Below, in pieces: positions 18,073 to 27,513 of a DNA stretch of 46,059 nucleotides. The notes beneath the pieces were generated by a model that had not been told where the DNA came from, searched no databases, and saw only the letters and a program-made list of their open reading frames with translations. Each line of letters starts with the position of its first letter. Position 1 is the first letter of the stretch. Origin of the DNA: Chitinophagaceae bacterium (lineage in GTDB: Bacteria; Bacteroidota; Bacteroidia; Chitinophagales; Chitinophagaceae). Location of the stretch: contig JANYCA010000018.1 in the NCBI GenBank assembly GCA_025360525.1, positions 1 to 46,059 of the forward strand. Direction: 5' to 3'. The translations under genes and the position numbers were made by a program.

Positions 18073-18094
18073 CTACTACTTTTTTCACACTTTT
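18073..18094 (+). repeat. 22-nt direct repeat, copy 2 (candidate operator)
   Basis: Exact copy of 17383-17404, placed 5 bp after the regulator stop and 45 bp before the ATG of the PQQ-propeller gene at 18139. The two copies are 690 bp apart. Poly-T follows this copy as well. Confidence 0.85.
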
Positions 18095-18138
18095 TTTTAC
18101 ATCTGTTTAGTATTTCTTTGAATCTAAATTTAAACTGT

Positions 18139-19806
18139 ATGCACAAGAAAAAATTAAGCACTTTAATATTGATGTTGGTTATGGCCACCTCAATTTTTGG
18201 CCAGGCAAATTTCCCCGTAACCTGGAACACTAAATTTGAAAACGATGCCGATTACTGGAAATACACCTCTTCGGATGGAAAATTTGTTGTAGGCACTACC
18301 AAAAAAGAAGTAAGCGTTTTAAATGGTGCCAGCGGCAAACCATTGTGGAAAAAATCTTTTATGGATATGGCCGGGGTAAAAGAAGCAAAGTCTCAGCAGA
18401 TAATTGAAGAAACCGAAACAATGCTGTTTATCAGCAAGCAAAAAGGTAATGATGAACTTTTTTGCGTAGATCTAAACACCGGTAATAAATTATGGAGCAA
18501 CGACCAGTTTAACGACATTGATTTAGGTAACCTTATTTTTATTCATGAGGCAAAATGCTATGTTGTGTTACAAAAAAATGGTCTTACGTTTATTGATGAA
18601 AAAACAGGAAAGGAAAAAGGAACTGTGGAGGGCATTAAAGGCGTAATCGGCCGCTATGCATACCTTAAAAAAACTAACCAGCTGTTGGTATTTGCCTACC
18701 AGGTAAATTCTTTAAAGGCCATCGGATCAGGCTTAAAAAACAACCTGGTTTGTATTGATCTTGCTACAGCAAAAGTAAATTGGAACACTGTAATAAAGGG
18801 AGTGGTAGAAATTAAAAAATCTGTCGGAAAAAGCTTTTCCATTTTTGATTGGGCGACGGTAGGTATTGAAAAAGGAGTAGGTTCAGGCAGCATATTGGTT
18901 GATTTGTTGGTAAGAGACAATAAGGCCTTTATAATTATGAACGGTTTAATGGCTTTTGATCTTACCAATGGTAATAAACTATGGGAGGTTGAATTTGATC
19001 TTTCATTAAATCGTGGCATGGGCGGCTCATCGCAACTATACAATGCTGTTGCAGAGCCGTTATTTACAAAAGAACATATTTATTTAGCCAGTTTTGAAAG
19101 GGGCAGGGATAAATCACTAAAAAAATATGATATAGAAACAGGCAAACTTCTTTGGGAAACGCCTGTTGATGGTCGCAAGGTAATTATACCTGCTCTCACC
19201 CTTATCAACGGCATGCTGATAGCACAAATTGGTGGCTTTACCAACATACAGGGAGATGATAGTGGTGGATTTTTTAGTAAATGGAAATGGCAGGGCCCGT
19301 TTGGGCTAAAGGCCTTTGATGTGGAAACCGGAAAATTGAAATGGGAAACTGAAAAGTTTGATGACAGAATTACCAACCTGTTAGTTACCGACAACAAATT
19401 AATTGTCGCCGATGAAAATAGTGTCTATTCCATGAATACTGCCACCGGCGAAAAAGCATTTGAAGTAAAATTGAAGGAATCAAAAGTAGGTAAGGCACAA
19501 TACCTTTTTACTTCTAAAGAACGAATCATGGTATTGGGAGAAGAAGGATTGGCTGCATTTAATAATAAAGGTGTAATGCAGTACAGCTTTAAAGCAAAAG
19601 ATGCGTTGATGGATTTCTCCGATACCTACGGAGATCACTTGTACTACCTGGGCACCGAGGATGAGGTAATTGCTATGAACCTGGAGACTGGCAAAGAAAT
19701 AGGCCGCTTTAATTATAAAAAGGGATATAAGTACGGGATCAAAGATTCGGGTAATGTGTTTATCCAATACAACGATGATAAAGTAACGAAGTTTGCTGTA
19801 AACTAG
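18139..19806 (+). CDS. Exported PQQ-type beta-propeller protein
   Basis: 555 residues from the ATG at 18139 (a TTG seven codons earlier is less likely). A signal peptide covers about residues 1-22 (ends SIFGQA). The rest is a series of PQQ-like blades with the motif G-x-x-L-W: GKPLWKK, GNKLWSN, GNKLWEV, GKLLWET, GKLKWET. No methanol-dehydrogenase active-site residues are evident, so it is more likely a BamB-like scaffold or binding protein than an enzyme. It follows the NarL-type regulator by 70 bp, with a copy of the 22-nt repeat between, so it is a candidate target of that regulator. The function is not known. Confidence 0.85.
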   Translation: MHKKKLSTLILMLVMATSIFGQANFPVTWNTKFENDADYWKYTSSDGKFVVGTTKKEVSVLNGASGKPLWKKSFMDMAGVKEAKSQQIIEETETMLFISKQKGNDELFCVDLNTGNKLWSNDQFNDIDLGNLIFIHEAKCYVVLQKNGLTFIDEKTGKEKGTVEGIKGVIGRYAYLKKTNQLLVFAYQVNSLKAIGSGLKNNLVCIDLATAKVNWNTVIKGVVEIKKSVGKSFSIFDWATVGIEKGVGSGSILVDLLVRDNKAFIIMNGLMAFDLTNGNKLWEVEFDLSLNRGMGGSSQLYNAVAEPLFTKEHIYLASFERGRDKSLKKYDIETGKLLWETPVDGRKVIIPALTLINGMLIAQIGGFTNIQGDDSGGFFSKWKWQGPFGLKAFDVETGKLKWETEKFDDRITNLLVTDNKLIVADENSVYSMNTATGEKAFEVKLKESKVGKAQYLFTSKERIMVLGEEGLAAFNNKGVMQYSFKAKDALMDFSDTYGDHLYYLGTEDEVIAMNLETGKEIGRFNYKKGYKYGIKDSGNVFIQYNDDKVTKFAVN

Positions 19807-19864
19807 AGTTCATAAAGGTTAAACGCTATCACTATTTTCTAAACCACAAAAAAATAATAAACAA

Positions 19865-20323
19865 ATGAAAAATATATTATCACTATCTGCACTTACACTA
19901 TTAGTATTTTCCTGCACCCGGCCTGTAGCCGAATCAGTTGTTGCCAAAGCACCCATCGACTCTTTAATTACAAACTGGGGAAACAGTTTCAATAACCACG
20001 ACTCTGCAGCAGTTGGCAATTTATTTACTGCAAATGCATTGTTGATTGATGATGATTTTATTGGAACAACAACTGATGAAATTGCAACGAAGTGGATACA
20101 CCCCAATATAAAGATGGTCAATCATTTTAAAAGTTCAACATTACAGGAATGGTCGGGTACCGACAGGGCAGGCTATACCGGAAAGTATGAATTTGATGTA
20201 ATTGTAAATGATTCAGTGGTGGCTAAACCCTCAGGCGTTTATACTGTAAACTGGATAAAAACGGATAAGGGCGATTGGAAAATTACAACAGCTGATATTC
20301 ATTCAATTCCAATAAAGAAATAA
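19865..20323 (+). CDS. SnoaL/DUF4440-like lipoprotein
   Basis: 152 residues. Signal sequence with lipobox LVFSC (Cys17). The remainder matches the NTF2-like fold of SnoaL/DUF4440 proteins: DSLITNWGNSFNNHDSAAVGNLFTANA at the start, a central WSGTDRAGYTGKYEF strand region and WKITTADIHS at the end. (Motifs quoted in parts; the fold call is by pattern.) Members bind small hydrophobic ligands or act as non-specific scaffolds; no catalytic residues can be assigned. It is 58 bp after the PQQ-propeller gene and is followed by a strong hairpin terminator. Confidence 0.8.
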   Translation: MKNILSLSALTLLVFSCTRPVAESVVAKAPIDSLITNWGNSFNNHDSAAVGNLFTANALLIDDDFIGTTTDEIATKWIHPNIKMVNHFKSSTLQEWSGTDRAGYTGKYEFDVIVNDSVVAKPSGVYTVNWIKTDKGDWKITTADIHSIPIKK

Positions 20324-20422
20324 AAGATCCGTTGGGTAATTCATCTTTTGTATTTATTGACTTTTAAAAGTTAATACCTCGTAAAAAAAGATGTAATGGA
20401 AACTTAAAAACGTGGAGTTAAA

Positions 20423-20459
20423 AACCTGTTGCCAACTGTTATAAGGCAGCAGGTTTTTT
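20423..20459. terminator. Bidirectional rho-independent terminator
   Basis: AACCTGTTGCC (20423-20433) pairs with GGCAGCAGGTT (20445-20455) with one G-U pair, followed by six T's on the plus strand and five on the minus strand side. It separates the convergent SnoaL-like gene and M23 peptidase gene. Confidence 0.85.
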
Positions 20460-20547
20460 CTAATAAAAATCACCTTCTTTACAGCATCGCTATAATATTG
20501 TTATACCGGCTGTAAATAATCCTTCTATTTGATTATTGAAAATTCTT

Positions 20548-21519
20548 TTAATCAAAACTTTTGGCACTACCGGTAGCAGCAATCTTTAGCAAGCGGTCGT
20601 ATTGTTCTGCGTTTAAATCATTAAAGAAAAAGTAAACAGGGTCTACCGACCTTCCGTTAATATGTACCTCGTAGTGGCAATGCGGCCCGGTACTGGCGCC
20701 GGTGCTGCCCACCCAGCCAATTACTTCACCACGTTTTACACGTTGGCCATCTCTTGCCTTTACCCTCACCATGTGCATGTACTCTGTTTCGTAACCATAG
20801 CCATGGTTAATAATAACATGATTACCGGTACCCGTACCGCCGCCAGCTGCAGTAACAGTGCCATCGCCTGTAGCATAAATGGGTGTGCCTTGCGGCGCTG
20901 TAAAATCGAGCCCGTTGTGCATTTTTGCAATACCATAAATAGGATGAATCCGCATGCCAAACCCACTTGCAATTCGGGTTAATTCTTTGTTGCTTACCGG
21001 TTGTATTGCCGGAATACTATTGAGTTTGTTGCCCTGGTTTTTAATCAGTTTCTCAATATCTCCGTAGCTTTTTAGCTGGTAGTTTATCCGGGCGCTGATG
21101 TTGTTGAGGCTTAAGGCAATATCAGTAGCTAACTGGTCATCACTCATAATACTCACTTTTTCAACCTCTTTTTTATTTTCAGTAAGTCTTGCCCTGGCGC
21201 TATCGGGTAAAGGGTTGGCTTCAAAAATGGAGCGGTATACTTCGTTATCCCGTTTTTCCAGTTCTGCCATTTGTTGCTGCAACAAACTTGTTTTATTTGA
21301 AAGGGTGCTATAATTTTCCTTCATCAATTCATACTTCAGCTTTAACTCGGTATCGGTAGGTTTAGGAATAAATTTAGTGTACAACCATATCACCAGCACC
21401 GAGCTCACCAGCAAACCAGAAAGAAAACCAAAAATCCTTAGCAGTTTTACCCGAAATGGCGTAACTAGTTTTTCGTAGCGAAGTGTATTGGTGTTATAGA
21501 AGTATTTTATTTTTTTCAT
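20548..21519 (-). CDS. M23 (LytM-type) peptidoglycan metallopeptidase
   Basis: 323 residues. One N-terminal membrane helix (about 28-50), an envelope-facing coiled coil (about 60-150), then the M23 domain (about 195-305). Zinc ligands are visible in MHNGLDF (His and Asp) and in the HCHYEVH motif near the end, with GNHVIINHGYG and YMHM between. Such proteins cleave peptide cross-links of peptidoglycan or regulate amidases; with all ligands kept, enzymatic activity is expected. It is transcribed away from alaS, an arrangement I recall as common in Bacteroidota. Confidence 0.94.
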   Translation of the reverse strand: MKKIKYFYNTNTLRYEKLVTPFRVKLLRIFGFLSGLLVSSVLVIWLYTKFIPKPTDTELKLKYELMKENYSTLSNKTSLLQQQMAELEKRDNEVYRSIFEANPLPDSARARLTENKKEVEKVSIMSDDQLATDIALSLNNISARINYQLKSYGDIEKLIKNQGNKLNSIPAIQPVSNKELTRIASGFGMRIHPIYGIAKMHNGLDFTAPQGTPIYATGDGTVTAAGGGTGTGNHVIINHGYGYETEYMHMVRVKARDGQRVKRGEVIGWVGSTGASTGPHCHYEVHINGRSVDPVYFFFNDLNAEQYDRLLKIAATGSAKSFD

Positions 21520-21699
21520 GCATCAAATCGCTAAACAGCAGTGCTTTTAATGGTCAAGGATATTTTTGTATTAACAACCAACACAAGATTTATTTGTAAT
21601 TGAGTCATCCGCATTTTATCTACACATGCTATTTAAAAACTTCTATTTTAGTAAGCCCTTGTTCAAAAAAAATTGAACAGGAACTTTCGGTTTCGTTCC

Positions 21700-21716
21700 C
21701 CTCCCCGCAGGGGAGG
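21700..21716. repeat. G/C hairpin CCTCCCC-GCA-GGGGAGG
   Basis: A perfect 7-bp stem with a 3-nt loop upstream of alaS, followed by another GGGAGGG. A second smaller hairpin, GTTCAA/TTGAAC, is at 21661-21678. The G-rich hairpin resembles two short hairpins inside the first kinase gene (2311-2327 and 2387-2397). Confidence 0.7.
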
Positions 21717-21735
21717 CAGGGAGGGCTTTCTTCCT

Positions 21736-21743
21736 TACCTTTG
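21736..21743 (+). promoter_or_regulatory. Putative -7 box of alaS promoter
   Basis: TACCTTTG matches the Bacteroidota -7 consensus TAnnTTTG. It is 73 bp upstream of the alaS start. No convincing -33 TTTG is seen at the usual distance, because the G-rich hairpin occupies that position. Confidence 0.5.
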
Positions 21744-21816
21744 CCACCGCTATATTTCAACGATTACAAATATAGATGGATAAATCTCAAAAATCAACCC
21801 AAAAACATCTCATACC

Positions 21817-24465
21817 ATGATGACGAGTGCAGCTATACGTCAACAGTTTCTCGATTTCTTCCAATCTAAAGGACATACCATCGTACCCTCTGCCCCTATT
21901 GTATTAAAAGACGATCCAACTTTATTGTTTACCAATGCAGGTATGAACCAGTTTAAAGATTATTTTTTGGGCAATAAAGCCGCACCTTTTAAACGGGTAG
22001 TGGATACACAAAAATGCCTGCGGGTGAGTGGCAAACACAACGATCTGGAAGAAGTTGGCGTTGACACCTATCATCATACCATGTTTGAAATGCTGGGTAA
22101 CTGGAGCTTTGGCGATTATTTTAAATCCGAAGCCATTGCCTGGAGCTGGGAACTACTCACCAAAGTATTTGGTATTCATAAAGACTGTTTGTATGTAACC
22201 GTATTTGAGGGAGATGAAAAGGAAAAGATACCGGCCTCCACAGTTGCACTGGCCGAGTGGCAAAAATTTGTGCATCCCGATAGGATTGTATTCGGTAATA
22301 AAAAGGATAATTTTTGGGAAATGGGCGATACAGGTCCTTGTGGCCCCTGCACGGAAATACACGTGGATTGCAGGCCCGACGATGAAAGGGCCCTGGTTGC
22401 TGGAAAATTGTTGGTAAACAAAGATCATCCGCAGGTAATAGAAATATGGAACAACGTATTTATTCAATACAATCGAAAAAAAGATGGCAGCCTGGAGCCT
22501 TTGCCTGCAAGACATGTGGATACAGGTATGGGTTTTGAAAGATTGGTAAGAGTACTGCAAAATAAAAACAGCAACTACGATACGGATGTTTTTAGCGGCA
22601 CTATTGAAGCAATCGAAAAAATAGTTGGTAAAAAATACAATGCCAATAATTCTCTTTCTGGTGATGGTGGCAAAGAAAGCATTGCCTTTAGGGTACTTGC
22701 CGATCATATCCGTGCCATCAGTTTTTGCATTGCCGATGGACAATTACCTTCCAACACCGGGGCTGGTTATGTAATAAGAAGAATTTTACGCAGAGCTGTC
22801 CGGTATTACTATTCTTATTTAGATTACAAGCAACCGTTGCTATTTCAGTTACTGCCGGTAATTGCAAAACAGTTTGAAAATGTTTTTCCGGAGTTGATAC
22901 AACAGCAGGATTTTGTGGGCAGGGTTATTAAAGAAGAAGAAGAAGCTTTTTTAAGAACATTGGACAAAGGCCTCAAACGTATTGCCGATGTAATGGCTGC
23001 TTCTCAATCAACCCAAAAAATTGACGGTAAAAATGCTTTTGAACTCAACGATACCTATGGTTTTCCAATAGATTTAACCAAGCTGATAGCATTGGAAAAT
23101 AATTTAACAGTTGATGAAGAAGGGTATGAGGAGGAAAGAAAAAAGCAACAGCAAAGAGGGCGTGCTGCCAGCTCTTTAGAAACCGAAGACTGGATTACAC
23201 TCATGGAAAATACCAGCAACCAGTTTGTTGGATATAATACTATTGAAACAAGCAGCAAAGTAATTAAGTACCGAAAGGTTACCGCCAAGGGAAAAGAGCA
23301 ATACCAGTTGGTACTGAACATCACGCCGTTTTACGCTGAAAGTGGCGGCCAGGTAGGAGATACCGGTACCCTGCAATTTGGTAATGAGCTAATTGAAGTT
23401 ACCAATACAAAAAAAGACAACGACCTTATTATCCATTTTACAGATACGCTGCCTTCAGCGATTGATACCACTGCTAAGGCCACTGTAAATGCAGTCCGCA
23501 GGAATGATATCACGCTTCATCACAGCGTTACGCACCTCATGCATGCTGCGTTGCGTACTGTGCTGGGCAAGCATGTGGCACAAAAAGGAAGCCTGGTAAA
23601 CGAAGAGCACCTGCGATTTGATTTCAGTCATTTTGCTAAAGTAACGGATGAGGAAATTGCTGCGGTAGAAAAGCTGGTAAATGAAAAAATAAGAGAAAAT
23701 ATTACAGTAGTAACAAAAATAATGCACAAAGAGGAGGCTATTGCATTGGGGGCCATGGCGTTGTTTGGCGAAAAATATGGCGATACCGTACGGGTGGTAA
23801 TAATGGATGAAAAATACTCCATCGAGTTATGTGGCGGTACGCATGTAGGTGCTACAGGCCAACTCGGGATGTTTAAAATAAAAAGTGAAAGTGCTGTAGC
23901 AGCGGGTGTAAGAAGAATAGAAGCGGTAAGCGGAAAGGCAGCTGAAAAATTAATTAACCAGCAATTTTTATTGGTTGATACAATCAATGCTACACTCAAA
24001 AACAGTAAGGATGCAATCAAGTCAATTGAATATTTACAAGCTGAAAATGCCGCATACAAAAAGCGCATCGAAAGCCTGGAAGCAAGGCAGTTGGTAGGCA
24101 TCCGCAACGAGCTGTTGCAAAAAGATGAAATCATCAACAATGTTTCTTTTGTAGGTGAACTGGTGGAGGTAAGTAGTGCTGATGCATTGAAAAAATTATG
24201 TGTTGATCTTAAAAATCATTTACACGATCATTTTATTGTACTGTGTAGCAATATTGATGGTAGAGCCTATGTTGCTATCGGCATTGCCGACACAGTAGTT
24301 GCTGCCAAAAACCTGGATGCAGTAAAAATTATAAAGGAACAGGTAGCGCCTTTAATAAAAGGCGGTGGTGGCGGCCAAAAAAACCTGGCAACTGCCGGCG
24401 GACAAAACATCAGCCAATTGAAGGAAGTTATTGAACAGGTAAAATTATTGTTGTTGGAAAACTGA
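21817..24465 (+). CDS. alaS: Alanyl-tRNA synthetase
   Basis: 882 residues, close to the usual length (about 875). It charges tRNA-Ala with alanine and edits mischarged Ser/Gly. Seen: class II catalytic core with FTNAGMNQFKDYFLG, RVSGKHNDLEEVG and the GDTGPCGPCTEIH motif; the editing domain with HSVTHLMHAALR and SIELCGGTHV (zinc-binding His and Cys residues); and the C-terminal DHHA1-like region with KGGGGGQKNLATAGG. The start is MMTSAAIRQQF; either of the two adjacent ATGs (21817, 21820) could be used. It is a single-copy essential gene in most bacteria. Confidence 0.98.
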   Translation: MMTSAAIRQQFLDFFQSKGHTIVPSAPIVLKDDPTLLFTNAGMNQFKDYFLGNKAAPFKRVVDTQKCLRVSGKHNDLEEVGVDTYHHTMFEMLGNWSFGDYFKSEAIAWSWELLTKVFGIHKDCLYVTVFEGDEKEKIPASTVALAEWQKFVHPDRIVFGNKKDNFWEMGDTGPCGPCTEIHVDCRPDDERALVAGKLLVNKDHPQVIEIWNNVFIQYNRKKDGSLEPLPARHVDTGMGFERLVRVLQNKNSNYDTDVFSGTIEAIEKIVGKKYNANNSLSGDGGKESIAFRVLADHIRAISFCIADGQLPSNTGAGYVIRRILRRAVRYYYSYLDYKQPLLFQLLPVIAKQFENVFPELIQQQDFVGRVIKEEEEAFLRTLDKGLKRIADVMAASQSTQKIDGKNAFELNDTYGFPIDLTKLIALENNLTVDEEGYEEERKKQQQRGRAASSLETEDWITLMENTSNQFVGYNTIETSSKVIKYRKVTAKGKEQYQLVLNITPFYAESGGQVGDTGTLQFGNELIEVTNTKKDNDLIIHFTDTLPSAIDTTAKATVNAVRRNDITLHHSVTHLMHAALRTVLGKHVAQKGSLVNEEHLRFDFSHFAKVTDEEIAAVEKLVNEKIRENITVVTKIMHKEEAIALGAMALFGEKYGDTVRVVIMDEKYSIELCGGTHVGATGQLGMFKIKSESAVAAGVRRIEAVSGKAAEKLINQQFLLVDTINATLKNSKDAIKSIEYLQAENAAYKKRIESLEARQLVGIRNELLQKDEIINNVSFVGELVEVSSADALKKLCVDLKNHLHDHFIVLCSNIDGRAYVAIGIADTVVAAKNLDAVKIIKEQVAPLIKGGGGGQKNLATAGGQNISQLKEVIEQVKLLLLEN

Positions 24466-24561
24466 TACTACTACATACCGCTCCAAAAATGTTTTATTGC
24501 CTTTTTAATGAAGCTAAACTTTTTCACAATAAAAGTTTTGTTAAAGCTAAAAAAATATCTG

Positions 24562-24599
24562 CGAAATATTTCGTAAATAAAATATTTCCATTAGTTTTG
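24562..24599 (+). promoter_or_regulatory. Promoter of PDZ gene with palindromic operator candidate
   Basis: The -7 box TAGTTTTG (24592-24599) is a full match to TAnnTTTG. Twenty bp upstream, the -33 region (TTTCG) is the right arm of a perfect 12-bp palindrome, CGAAATATTTCG (24562-24573). A dimeric regulator binding it would block the -33 contact. The ATG lies 35 bp downstream of the -7 box. Confidence 0.6.
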
Positions 24600-24634
24600 A
24601 AGTACTAAACATTTCGTATTTAAACAAATCAATC

Positions 24635-25729
24635 ATGAAAAAATTTTTGTTTGCCGCTATTTTAACTGGCTTAGCTGGCCTGCCATTATTTGTAAAATCA
24701 CAGAATGTAATTGAAAAAAAGGAAATAGAATTGGAGAAAGTTGAAAAAGACAAGAAGCCAGGAAAAAAGGAAACGCAGGAAATTATCATCCGAAACAAGG
24801 GTGATAAGGATATGAAATTAAAGGTAGAAATAAATGGGGAAGACATTATAGTGAATGGTAAGCCTCTGGCAGAATTTATTGATAAAAATATCAGCATTAA
24901 TAAAAGAAAAATGGTGATAAGGGAAGGTGATAAAATGATGCAATTTGATTTTGGCGAAGGTCCAGGTGGTTTTGATTTCGGTAAAAATTTCAATTATAAC
25001 TTTAATAGGGATGGTGCTGAGGGCGAAAATATGAACAAAGCATTTTTAGGAGTTACTACAGAAGCTGCCAGTGGCGGTGTTAAGGTGGCTGAGGTTTCAA
25101 AAAGTAGTGCAGCAGAAAAGGCGGGAATAAAGAAAGATGATATTATTACCAAGGTGGGTAATGAAAAAATTACCTCACCAGAAGTACTTGCAGATGTAAT
25201 TGCGCTTAAAAAGCCGGCCGATGAAGTAAAAATTACGTACAAAAGAGACGGTAAAGAAAACACTTCAAAAGTAATATTGGGTAATAGGAAACAATCAATT
25301 ACCAGGAGTTATTCTTTCTCGGCACCACGCCACCCACAGGCACGTGCTTACGAAATGCCGCACTTGGCACCACTTCCAAACATGGAGGGATTTAATGAGG
25401 AAGATGTATTTGAACTGCAGCAAAATGCAATGGAAAACGCATTTCCCCGTCAGAAGAAAATTGGCCTTAAACTGCAGGATACCGAGGAAGGAGGTAATGT
25501 AAAAGTCATCAATGTAGAAGACAGCTCGGCAGCAGCAATTGCAGGGCTAAAAAAAGATGATCTTATAACAGAAATTAATGGTAATAAAATTGATAATACA
25601 GATGATGCAAGAGAAGAATTGGTGCCCGATGAAGATCGCAAATCATACAAAATAAAAGTTAACAGGAGCGGCACCGAAATGGTATTTGATGTAAAAATTC
25701 CCCGCAAATTAAAAACAGCTAATTTTTAA
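24635..25729 (+). CDS. Exported protein with two PDZ domains
   Basis: 364 residues. Signal peptide about 1-22 (ends FVKSQ). After a charged Lys/Glu-rich stretch (about 25-130) come two PDZ domains: the first at about 135-215 with FLGVTTEAASGG, KSSAAEKAGIKKDDIITKVG, and the second at about 275-360 with IGLKLQDTEEGG and SSAAAIAGLKKDDLITEING. (The PDZ carboxylate-binding loop is FLGV in the first, IGLK in the second.) No protease domain is present, unlike HtrA/DegP, so it probably acts as a peptide-binding adaptor or scaffold in the periplasm. It has its own promoter and a downstream terminator, so it seems monocistronic. Confidence 0.88.
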   Translation: MKKFLFAAILTGLAGLPLFVKSQNVIEKKEIELEKVEKDKKPGKKETQEIIIRNKGDKDMKLKVEINGEDIIVNGKPLAEFIDKNISINKRKMVIREGDKMMQFDFGEGPGGFDFGKNFNYNFNRDGAEGENMNKAFLGVTTEAASGGVKVAEVSKSSAAEKAGIKKDDIITKVGNEKITSPEVLADVIALKKPADEVKITYKRDGKENTSKVILGNRKQSITRSYSFSAPRHPQARAYEMPHLAPLPNMEGFNEEDVFELQQNAMENAFPRQKKIGLKLQDTEEGGNVKVINVEDSSAAAIAGLKKDDLITEINGNKIDNTDDAREELVPDEDRKSYKIKVNRSGTEMVFDVKIPRKLKTANF

Positions 25730-25828
25730 AAAAGTATAGCCAAATATAAAAGCGGATTAGCACTAGCAACAATCGGGTTTGCTTAAAAAAGCGGCATAAT
25801 ATTATACACGTTCTTCGCCAATATTTGT

Positions 25829-25875
25829 AACGGTATCAGCAGTTGATTTTCAACTGTTAATACCGTTTTTATTTG
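25829..25875 (+). terminator. Rho-independent terminator after PDZ gene
   Basis: AACGGTAT (25829-25836) pairs with ATACCGTT (25860-25867) and CAGTTGA (25840-25846) with TCAACTG (25850-25856), followed by TTTTTATTTG. The rest of 25730-26001 is AT-rich spacer. Confidence 0.85.
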
Positions 25876-26001
25876 TCTTTTAAAAAAGATAACCACCGGC
25901 CGGGAAAACTAATAAATGGTATAGAATGTGGATGATTATACATTGGTTACCTTTAACGATGTATAAATATTATCTCATAATGGAAGTTTATTTAGTTTCC
26001 T

Positions 26002-27015
26002 ATGCCCAATACATTTAATGACCGGTTACGGCAGGTTATTTTATTAGCGATTATAATTTTACTGGCCCTTTTGTTAGTAAAAGAATTGTATGTGTTGCTG
26101 CCAGGCTTTTTAGGTGCACTTACGTTGTACATCCTGTTGCGAAAATTATATTTCAGACTCACCATTGAAAAGCGTTGGAATAAAATTTTGCTGGCTTACC
26201 TGTTTATTTTTGCCAGTATGATACTGATTGCCATCCCCATCTATTTTTCCGTACAATTAATCAGTCATAAAATAAGTAGCCTTTTAAATAACCCAGCAGA
26301 TATTTTAGCCAAGGCATCCATAGTAGGAAAAAAAATTGAGTCACTAACCGGGTTTAATATAATAACGGAAGAAAATACGAGGGCTTTTCATTTAAAGGCA
26401 GGTGGTCTTTTGCCAGGTATTCTCAACAGCTCTCTAAACGTTATAAGTAACTTTATCATTATGTTTTTTGTACTTTATTTTCTGTTGATAAACGGTAGGG
26501 AGGTTGAAAAGGCGGTGGATAAATCCATCCCCCTCAAGGAAGAAAACATAGTGTTACTCGGTAACGAAACCATTAATATGATTCGGGCAAATGCCATTGG
26601 AATTCCTATTTTAGCAATAATACAAGGTATTTTTGCAACCATCGGCTACGCTATATTTGGCGTAAAGGATTATGCTTTGTGGGGGTTTTTAACCGGCGTA
26701 TGTTCCATGTTGCCTGTGGTAGGTACTGCATTTGTATGGTTGCCGTTAACGTTGTATGCTTTTGCAATTAATGATACCGCTAATGGTGTTGGAATATTAA
26801 TTTACGCAGTGGTAATAATTACCAATATTGATTATGTAGCAAGACTTACTTTATTAAAAAGATTTATGGACATTCATCCCCTTATAACCATTTTTGGTGT
26901 AATTGCCGGCATTACATTATTTGGTTTTTGGGGTGTTATATTTGGCCCGCTTTTAATAAGCTATTTTGTTATTTTAGTTAAAATTTATAGCAACGAATTT
27001 GGAAAATCAACTTGA
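26002..27015 (+). CDS. AI-2E family transporter (PerM-like)
   Basis: 337 residues with about seven or eight membrane helices, including an N-terminal pair around residues 10-45 and 62-90, and the family's C-terminal pattern GFLTGVCSMLPVVGTAFVWLP and FGPLLISYFVIL. (Both are characteristic of PF01594.) Family members are inner-membrane exporters or channels of poorly defined substrates; the AI-2 exporter role was shown for only some. A MarR-type regulator starts 14 bp downstream, so it may control this transporter. Confidence 0.9.
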   Translation: MPNTFNDRLRQVILLAIIILLALLLVKELYVLLPGFLGALTLYILLRKLYFRLTIEKRWNKILLAYLFIFASMILIAIPIYFSVQLISHKISSLLNNPADILAKASIVGKKIESLTGFNIITEENTRAFHLKAGGLLPGILNSSLNVISNFIIMFFVLYFLLINGREVEKAVDKSIPLKEENIVLLGNETINMIRANAIGIPILAIIQGIFATIGYAIFGVKDYALWGFLTGVCSMLPVVGTAFVWLPLTLYAFAINDTANGVGILIYAVVIITNIDYVARLTLLKRFMDIHPLITIFGVIAGITLFGFWGVIFGPLLISYFVILVKIYSNEFGKST

Positions 27016-27028
27016 TAATTACCTATCT

Positions 27029-27481
27029 ATGAGTATTGAAAATGATATAAACCAGCACTCTTTTACCAGCGAATATCAAAAGACTATTGTCAATTTAATT
27101 TATACGTACAACTGGACAATTGAGCAGCTAAAAAAAATCCTGGACAATGAAGACCTAACCATGCAGCAATTCAACATATTGCGCATTTTAAGGGGAAGTG
27201 CTGCGCCGTTATCAACGCTTAAAATACGAGAACGCATGCTCGACAAAATGAGCGATACCAGCAGGATTGTTGACAGGCTAATAATAAAAGGGTTAGCAAA
27301 AAAAGGCACCTGTAAGCAAGATAAAAGATTGGTGGATGTAACCATTACAGAAAAGGGCAAAGCCCTTTTAGCCCATTTGGATAAATTTGAGCCAGAAATG
27401 AATAACATTGTACATTCCCTTAGTGAATCTGAAGCTAAAGCTCTCAACACTTTGCTGGATAAAATGCGCCAAGCCAATTAA
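27029..27481 (+). CDS. MarR family transcriptional regulator
   Basis: 150 residues from the ATG at 27029; the longer TTG start at 26999 overlaps the transporter. Winged-helix core at about 35-135: LTMQQFNILRILRG, TLKIRERMLDKMSDTSRIVDRL (recognition helix) and the wing KGTCKQDKRLVDVTITEKG. MarR proteins usually repress efflux or stress genes and release DNA when they bind phenolic ligands. Its place after the AI-2E-family transporter suggests control of that operon. Confidence 0.93.
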   Translation: MSIENDINQHSFTSEYQKTIVNLIYTYNWTIEQLKKILDNEDLTMQQFNILRILRGSAAPLSTLKIRERMLDKMSDTSRIVDRLIIKGLAKKGTCKQDKRLVDVTITEKGKALLAHLDKFEPEMNNIVHSLSESEAKALNTLLDKMRQAN

Positions 27482-27513
27482 GAAATCCTCCTTAAGAAAA
27501 TAATTACCCCATC

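Noticed and set aside
21520..21816. T-box or other amino-acid riboswitch before alaS
   Set aside because: No T-box sequence or specifier stem was seen; the hairpins present are a G-rich repeat and a short A/T-loop stem, and Bacteroidota seldom use T-boxes.
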